Below, one piece after another: positions 57,258-64,000 of a stretch of DNA of 64,000 nucleotides. Both the position numbers and the translations under genes were made by a program. The stretch covers positions 22,560,289-22,624,288 of the forward strand of contig NC_068972.1 of NCBI RefSeq assembly GCF_016808095.1, written 5' to 3'. Source of the stretch: Vigna angularis. Taxonomy: Eukaryota > Streptophyta > Magnoliopsida > Fabales > Fabaceae. The stretch's first letter is position 1. Every line of letters begins with the position of its first letter. Under the pieces are notes generated by a model that was not told the origin of the DNA, searched no databases, and was given only the letters and a program-made list of their open reading frames with translations.

Positions 57258-58679
57258 CTCAACCTTTTTATAATTTATTATGATTGGGTCCATCAAATAT
57301 AATTTATTTTAAGTTTGTAATAATATGTTTATTTTTTAATTAAATTTCTTTAAAGAAATTTCTTTATAGTAAATGTTTTTCTATTTTTTATGTTGTTTTT
57401 TTTAAGAGTATAAAATTTTAAGATAAAAGAAGTTATTCAACTTAATTAGCCTATATTGATGTGAGTAAACTAATGATGTTTATAGTTGATTTGGTTGTTT
57501 GTGATGTAAAACCTAAGTTTGAATGGATTTTGAGAATTTGAATTAATTGATGTGGATTCTTTTATAGATGAACTAAATCAACTTGATTTAGTTCAATTGT
57601 TAATAGAACTTAGGTATCTAGAAATATAGTAAAAATTATGTATGAGATTAATCTTCTTTGTGTTGAATATACACACAGCATACTATATTTATAATAGAAG
57701 AAATATGGATTAAGCCTACAAATAAACAAACTAACTGAAGATAAAAAATAAAGATAAAAAATTTATATAAGATATATAATAATCTAATATATCTAACAAT
57801 AGGATTTTAAATTGTAATAAAGTAAATTACCACGGATAAAACAAAAATTGATATAAGAAATCTATGAAAGCAATTATCCAAATTACTACACTCATTACCG
57901 AGTTTTTTATTTCTCTTGTTCGTCATGTTCTCAAATTATTTGAATTGTACCCATAATTTGTCATCCTATTTTACATTTGACTAACCTATTTATATTTTCC
58001 CCATTTTTGACAGCTAAGTTAAAAAAATAAAAGAAAAAATACATTAATGAGATAATTACCATAAATTTGCCCACATTGTGCCAAGTATACTCATTCTTCC
58101 CATGTTCTACAGTAGTTATTATAAAAAACTTCTTGATCCAACTCTAATCCTTGTCTTGATCACACTTTTTTCGATATTTTCTTCTGTATCCTGGTCAACT
58201 TTTCTCAATCTATATAACATCTTCCTTCGATCTTCCTCCTCGATATTTTGCATCTCGATATGTTCCTCTTTTACTTCATCATCTCACCCCATTTAATCTT
58301 TTAGTGTCGATCTCCTTTTTTATTGTATGAAGCATATTATACTCAAATGACATGTTGATTAATTGAATGAGGCTTAAACAATGAAATTTAATATTGTTAT
58401 GAAGGTTTATAACTTTGCATATAATTTGTTTCTCAAGTGATGTTTTTAACACTCAAGTTTCAAAACGATTATTTGAGCAAGAAAGAAACTATAACAATTC
58501 TCTTTCCTCTAAAAGTTTGACTCTTTAAGAGAAAGCAAAAGTTTGAGCATTTGAGTAAAGGAGATTTTACATTGATTATCTCCTCTAAGAATTGTTTTAG
58601 TGTTGTTTGAGTGATAACATTATTTTCTACCTTTTATTGGTGTTAAGTTTTGTGAATAAAGTTAACTTCTTCATCGCTT
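57256..58679. other. AT-rich, no gene recognised
   Basis: Nothing identified; short frames only. Confidence 0.45.
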
Positions 58680-59840
58680 TTATCTTGTTTAATCCTCAAG
58701 TTTATCTTATTTTTGCATTATTTTGTATGTTAGTTGTTTTATGCTTATTTATCTCTAATCTCTATTTTAAGTGTGTGAAATAAGTCAATAGGAAACAATT
58801 TTGATGAAGGAAAACAAGCTAAAGCTCATAAAGAATGATTGGACAAAAAAATGAATTTTAAACAAATACACATGCCCATAACCCTAAAATTGTACCCAAC
58901 ACTACAAACATGAAGAAAATACTCACATGTAGGGTTATACTGTTGTGAATCGTTCCCAAACAACAATAAAACCATCATTGGGCACCAGACTGAGTCGTTG
59001 GGCAAGCTGGCTACTCATTGGGCAAAAATGACAGACCAAACCTATATTATTCGAGTCATTGGCTGAAAATACGGCTTGCCCGGTTAGTTACAAGTCAGAG
59101 AGCATCGATTTTTAGGCTTCGTTGGCCGAGAATGAAGTTGTTGGGCGAGTTTGTCAGCCTTGATACAAGAAAATGGGTATTTAATCCTATTTTTGGAGGG
59201 TTTACAAATAGAAATCACCTAAGATGCTTGGGAGAGGCTCTTAGAGGTTGTTTGGGGTGCTAAGAAGTTCTCCGTTCTCCTTATTGAGCTTCAATCTTCA
59301 TTTATGACGGTTTTGTCCCTTTTGGGTTAGAGAGAATGATGAGCTATGAAATTGGAGGTGGAGATGTGAATGAGATGCATAATTGGAACATGGAGTAGTT
59401 GTCAAGAATCTTGGGAGAGGGATTTCTTCTTCTCTATGGTTTCAATTTCCACTTATCTCTCTAATTTTGTAAAACCCTAAGTTCTCCACTATGGAAAGTT
59501 AACCCTATTGTTGAGATTAAATGTAAAATTATGAATTCTTGTGTAATTATATGTCGTTGATATATATGCTTTTTCAGTTCATTGTTAGTGTTTGATTTCC
59601 ATGTTTAATGCTTGTTGTGGCTTGATTCCATGACTTGATTTTTGGTTCTTGAGGTATTGAGAAATATTTCCTTAACCTAGAAATTGATTTGTTACTCATC
59701 AAGTTACAATCCCTTGAATCCTTAAGAAGCAAAACATTCATTAAGTTCAAGAGTTTAAGATTACTAATGAAGAAGTTCCATTCCTAGATACAAAGCATCC
59801 ATTAGGCCTAAAAATTTATGCTCTTTGACTTGTAACTTGC
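58680..59840 (+). repeat. LTR-like fragment, Athila/Tat type, decayed
   Basis: Sequence layout resembles the LTR at 12407-13630 in plus orientation. TTGGGCAAG/TTGGGCGAG/CATTGGGC words cluster at 58970-59160, followed by a TATA-like TATTTAATCC (59175) and a leader-like TTGAGCTTCAATCTTCATT tract. No flanking domain. The 81-codon frame at 59018-59263 lies in this promoter region and is not considered a gene. Confidence 0.45.
58961..59033. repeat. Inverted repeat, left arm (partner 59890-59964)
   Basis: About 73 bp, CCATCATTGGGCACCAGACT through CTACTCATTGGGCAAAAATG, matched in inverse orientation about 860 bp away with few differences. Confidence 0.8.
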
Positions 59841-59889
59841 TCCTTAAGCCATATTTTCACTCAGCAAATCAAATACTACAAATTTGAGT

Positions 59890-59964
59890 TGTCATTTTTG
59901 TCCAATGAGTAGCTAGCTCACCCAACAACTCAGTCTGGTGCCCAATGATGGGTTTTTTTTGTTG
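59890..59964. repeat. Inverted repeat, right arm (partner 58961-59033)
   Basis: Inverse copy of the left arm, including GTCATTTTTGTCCAATGAGT and CAGTCTGGTGCCCAATGATG. Either the ends of a small DNA element or the product of an inverted LTR fragment. Confidence 0.8.
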
Positions 59965-62756
59965 TCTAGGAGTGATCTATGCCAATATAACCTTATAAGT
60001 GAGTTCTTTCTTCATGTTTGCAATGCGGGGTGCGATTCTAGTGCCTTCAAGATAAGTATTTATCTAAACATTATTATTTCTTATCCAATATGCTTAGATG
60101 AGTTCCAACTTGTAATATCTCTTTTAATTCCAAATTTTATAATAATTAGTTTATACGTCTTCTTTACTTAACTTTTTTTAACTAATGTAAAAATTAAACT
60201 TAGAATTAAATTTTCAACGTGATTAAAAATGTATGTTTTTTATATGTAGAATGGGTCTAAGAGATAATTATTTAAAGTGTGTTATTGATCTAAACAAGTT
60301 GAGAATATATTCCTTTTAAATATTGAATAGAGTTATGTTTAATAGTGAAATTGTATTGCAATTGTGTTGTGTCCTCTCAATCCTAAGGGGTACTTTTGCA
60401 AAGGGTACTTTTAACATGAACCTCTCGTGTAGTGTGTGTGCACACCCAACTCTTCAAACTTTTGACTTCAAAAAGGGTCATGTCATGGCCATCGGATGAT
60501 ACATGAGATGAGACATTGGTGTCTTTTTGTTTATGGCCATCTTCACCTCTCAAGAGTCACAAGAGACCAAGAAGGAGCAACTATTTTCTTATCTTAGTTT
60601 TTTTTGCCAACTTTCATTTTTTTAAATACCAATTTCAGTTATGTTTCTCACCGAAGAATAAAGAATATAGTAAAAACACATATCTTTAAAGTATCCATAG
60701 AAAAAGAATATAATAAAGCGTATAAAGTCAGCGACGGACAAATATATAAAGATGAGCAACTCGACTTCGCGTATTTCAAGACCAAGAATAAAAATATTTT
60801 CATTTTTTCCTTTTTCCTTTTTGTAACCCATTTGTGCTCAATAACGTCATAAATTATTTATTAAGTTTTTAATATATGTAACATGTTAACACATATATTT
60901 ATTTTTCTTGGCAAATTGAATTAATAAATGAACACGAAATAGAAAAAAAAAGTGTATAATTTTGATGAAGGTGATTGTGACTAGAACTCTCTTGGTTGGT
61001 GCAATAGTCACGAGAATAAAGAAAAGCACTGACTTGAAGTTTGTCTTTCCTAATAAATTGCTTTCTTTCATTTTAACCTCTTCACAATGCAACGTTGGTT
61101 CTTGCCTATTGGCATGCCTTGTCAATTTTGGTTTCGACAATTGAAAAGACTGCTGATAAATTAATCCATATGCTAATTTTAAAATGACATCAAATACATA
61201 AAGAGTAGTAGAACGTGTTCAAGATAAAAAAAAAATTAACATTTTGATAATGAAAAAACGATCGTTTAAAATAATGATATAATAATATAAATAATTAGTC
61301 AAATGAAGTTTTCATCAGATTCTTTTTTATATAATTGTTTCAACCACATGAAGATACAAATATTTTGTTTTAAAAGCGTACAAAGTGCCAATAATGTATA
61401 GTGCACCGACGGGGTGGCTGCGAAAGTGAATGTCTAATAAATAATAATCATGTCTACGACCATATTATTATAAATATTATCTCGTTAATTATATGAGATT
61501 TTTTTCTGAAAGCTTATTGTTAATGTTCATTAGGTTTGTCAAACTATTTAACAATCATATATTAGTTACATGAAAGGGAAAGAATCTTCTATCTTTCCGC
61601 AACAAATATTTTTATTATTATTAAACTTCTTTTTTAACATGGACCACAAAAAAAAAAGTTTCTTGTTGGTTTCATCTCAAATTCTATTCTGGTATTGCTG
61701 TGAAATTTGAGTTAGAGAATAACATCGTTTCAGAACACTTTAGTTTGATGAGCATTTGAGTAACCTTTGCCTTTGGAGAAAGCTTAAATCCTGAAAATTC
61801 CCAAACTTTATGACCTAAAAACTTAACCAAGGGAATAAGAGACAGCAAATCTCTTTACAAGAAAGAATCCCCTTTTAATTAGGATAAAAGGATAGAAAAG
61901 TAATTTGGTCTTTGCATAATCCAACCTAGCTATCATTTTTGAGATTTGATTGTAACTTTTGTTTTAATATAAATTTTTTATTAGATAATTATTTTGATAA
62001 CATTTTTTTTTAACTTTTTGAAAGGAAAACAAGTATAAAAGTATGAATGTGATGCTTTTATGGTTATTTGCCAAAACTAAATGAATTTAGTATTAATAGA
62101 ATTTTGTTAGGAATATAAAAGGTGGCTTTACCTTAGAACCTGTGACCCCACACCCATGGGCCCACCACTAGCCTACCTTCTTCATCAATGGTGGACCCAA
62201 AAAATGGTTCTATGGCCAAAGGGTCCCACACACATGGGGACATACCTTTCACTTATTCCACCATGTTATTTATTTTCTCTTCCCAATTTTGCCTACTCTT
62301 TGGATCCTTTTCATCATCACTTTTTTTATTGTTTAATAATGCCCAACACCTTAGTCCTAAAGCTCACTACTCAACTTCGGCATTTTGTTTTCTTAAAATC
62401 AATAAATGTGGAACCACGTGTTTCTAATGTCTAGTTTAGTGGTAAAAACAGACCAAATAAATTTTGTATTTTTACAAACAAGAGGAACATTTTCTTTCTT
62501 CGTGGAGTGGAATGTGTTGTACCATCTTTAGGAATGCAACGTGGATATCAATTTCAGAAGCATGCATTCATAAATGTCTAACAAAATAATTAAAGACAAT
62601 ATTATCATATCCGAAAATCATCATGTCTTAACAAAAACTATAATATCATAATGTTTGTACTGTTTTTGTTTGAGCTTATGACACTCATTACCACAAACAA
62701 AATTTTACATAGATCACCGTAATAGCGTCAGATTTTCATTGGTTGTCATTTTATGA
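59965..62756. other. AT-rich, no gene recognised
   Basis: Short frames on both strands, none with a motif. A slightly G+C-richer patch at 62110-62260 (CCCACACCCATGGGCCCACC) is unexplained. Confidence 0.45.
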
Positions 62757-63172
62757 GTTTTTTTTTTATGAAATTGGTGTATTTTTGGACTAAAATTACG
62801 TAATTAGACAGGTTTTAAAAATATTACAGAGTTCATTGAATTATATAGTTAGGATAAATTACAATATTGTCCACTTTAAAGTTTCACTTATCATGATTTT
62901 TTCCCTAAAAAGATTTATACATAGAAGAAAGAAAATATATTTAAACATGTCATTTTTTCATGTTGTATGGTTCATTTCCTAAATAAAAATAAATTGGAAG
63001 AGATCTTATATCTCTAGTTTACATTTTTTTTATCGTAATGAAATTGTGTGCAGGTACACAACTTCTTCTGAAATCGTGTTTTAATGCATGCAAAGTGTAA
63101 TATTTTTAAAAACTGTTCATTTACGTGAATTAGGCCTAAAAATACACCAATTTCGTTAAAAAAAACCCCCAC
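62757..63172. mobile_element. Miniature inverted-repeat element, about 415 bp
   Basis: Arms of about 75-85 bp share GAAATTGGTGTATTTTTRG, TTACGTRAAT and TTTTTAAAAATATTACA in inverse orientation (62770-62837; 63090-63155). Ends GTTTTTTTT / GTGGGGGTTTTTTTT. Flanks TTTATGAG/TTTACGAA may be a degenerate duplication. Superfamily not determined. Confidence 0.65.
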
Positions 63173-64000
63173 TTTACGAATTAATTGGTAAAAGTAAATA
63201 ATAAGCAGTTAGAAGTGCGATAAAAAAGGATAATCGAGATGGTTAGTTGATCAAGTGTTTATGTGTGTTCCTTAATCTTAAAAAAAAAATCTATTCATAT
63301 ATGCTTTAAATTTAAAACTGTCCGAAAGATTTGTTTTACAAGTGTTCAAAACATCCACACTTTTCGTTCATTTTGATTGAAATAGACTTTTTGAATACCT
63401 ATATATTCTGAAACGAATGAAAAAATAGTCAATAAATACACGAAATACGAGGAGAAATACCAGTAAAATACATTTATTTTACATTTTAAAATTTATTTTT
63501 AACCTAGAAAAGTTGATTTTAGAAAGAATGTATTGGACTGAGAAAGTTGAAGTCCTAAGGGTTTATTTACTTACAGCCCAATCAGCTTAAAAATTTGACA
63601 CTTTACATCACATGATTACAAAAGTGAACCATTAAAACAAAAAGTTTTGGTTATATTTATGGTTCAGAACAGATTCATTGAGATCAGCCACCCCAAGAGT
63701 TTAATTAATGTGTCTCCATATCTTTTATTTATGCTAAATTTACCAATCTGTTTTCTTGAGAATGACATCAAACAACAACTAATTTTTCTCTTCAGCTTTG
63801 TGAAATAATGGAGTTGTGTTTGTGCAAACCAACTAACCAATTTGTTTTTTGTTATATAAGGACCGTGACCATGACAAGCTACCATTTTTTTTAATCTCTT
63901 AGCCTTTTCGCATGCTTCCTACAAGCCTTTGAAAAAAAAAATCAAAAGAAGCTTGCACTAATAGATTATTTCAAAAGCTCATACTTGATTCAAAATTTAA
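63173..64000. other. AT-rich, no gene recognised
   Basis: A 73-codon minus-strand frame at 63664-63885 shows no family resemblance. Nothing else seen. Confidence 0.45.

Noticed and set aside
59018..59263. 81-codon frame as a gene
   Set aside because: Lies over the promoter-like part of a decayed LTR fragment; no family resemblance.

Overview
This window is repeat-dominated intergenic chromatin from a plant, most likely an eudicot and plausibly a legume. The legume guess is inference, from SIRE/Maximus-like Ty1-copia elements and very long TGTGACATCCC-type LTRs. The DNA is AT-rich. I could not recognise any intact host protein-coding gene, tRNA or rRNA. Nearly everything assignable is a transposable element, and many elements sit inside one another.

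Layout. 1-16.3 kb is a three-layer nest. A nearly intact SIRE-like copia element on the minus strand (56-11765, equal-length LTRs, target duplication CACTC) sits in frame inside the gag gene of a Ty3/gypsy Athila/Tat-like element (gag 11766-12054 and 1-55, tRNA-Asp primer site, LTR 12407-13630). That gypsy element in turn sits in the reverse transcriptase of an older, decayed copia element (13631 to about 16.3 kb). The young copia element carries its own 2.7 kb insertion inside an extra ORF located after pol. 17.2-25.3 kb is a second SIRE-like element that keeps gag and the extra ORF but has no recognisable pol, and contains a solo LTR. 25.3-28 kb is LTR-like DNA with 77 bp tandem repeats. 28.08-29.28 kb is a Mutator-type element (long inverted repeats, 9 bp duplication) with a GC-richer interior. 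30.9-38.4 kb is a decayed minus-strand copia element broken by two solo LTRs and a hAT-like element. 39.8-43.4 kb holds CACTA-like sequences. 45.12-48.46 kb is a 3.3 kb solo LTR. 49.43-54.44 kb is a 5 kb foldback whose two arms each carry a fragment of an ADP-glucose pyrophosphorylase gene. The last 9.5 kb is AT-rich with small repeats.

Two themes stand out. First, several unrelated LTR families each carry a dense array of their own short motif, usually palindromic (AATCGATT; CGCTTAAGCG; accgAACGgt/CGTTCGGT; GGCCGTGA). Where a TATA box can be seen, the array lies just upstream of it. Second, in the SIRE-like elements the same type of array plus a TATA box recurs inside the element, directly upstream of the extra post-pol ORF. 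This suggests that ORF has a private promoter copied from, or convergent with, the LTR promoter. The captured starch-biosynthesis gene fragment in a giant hairpin is the other observation most worth following.
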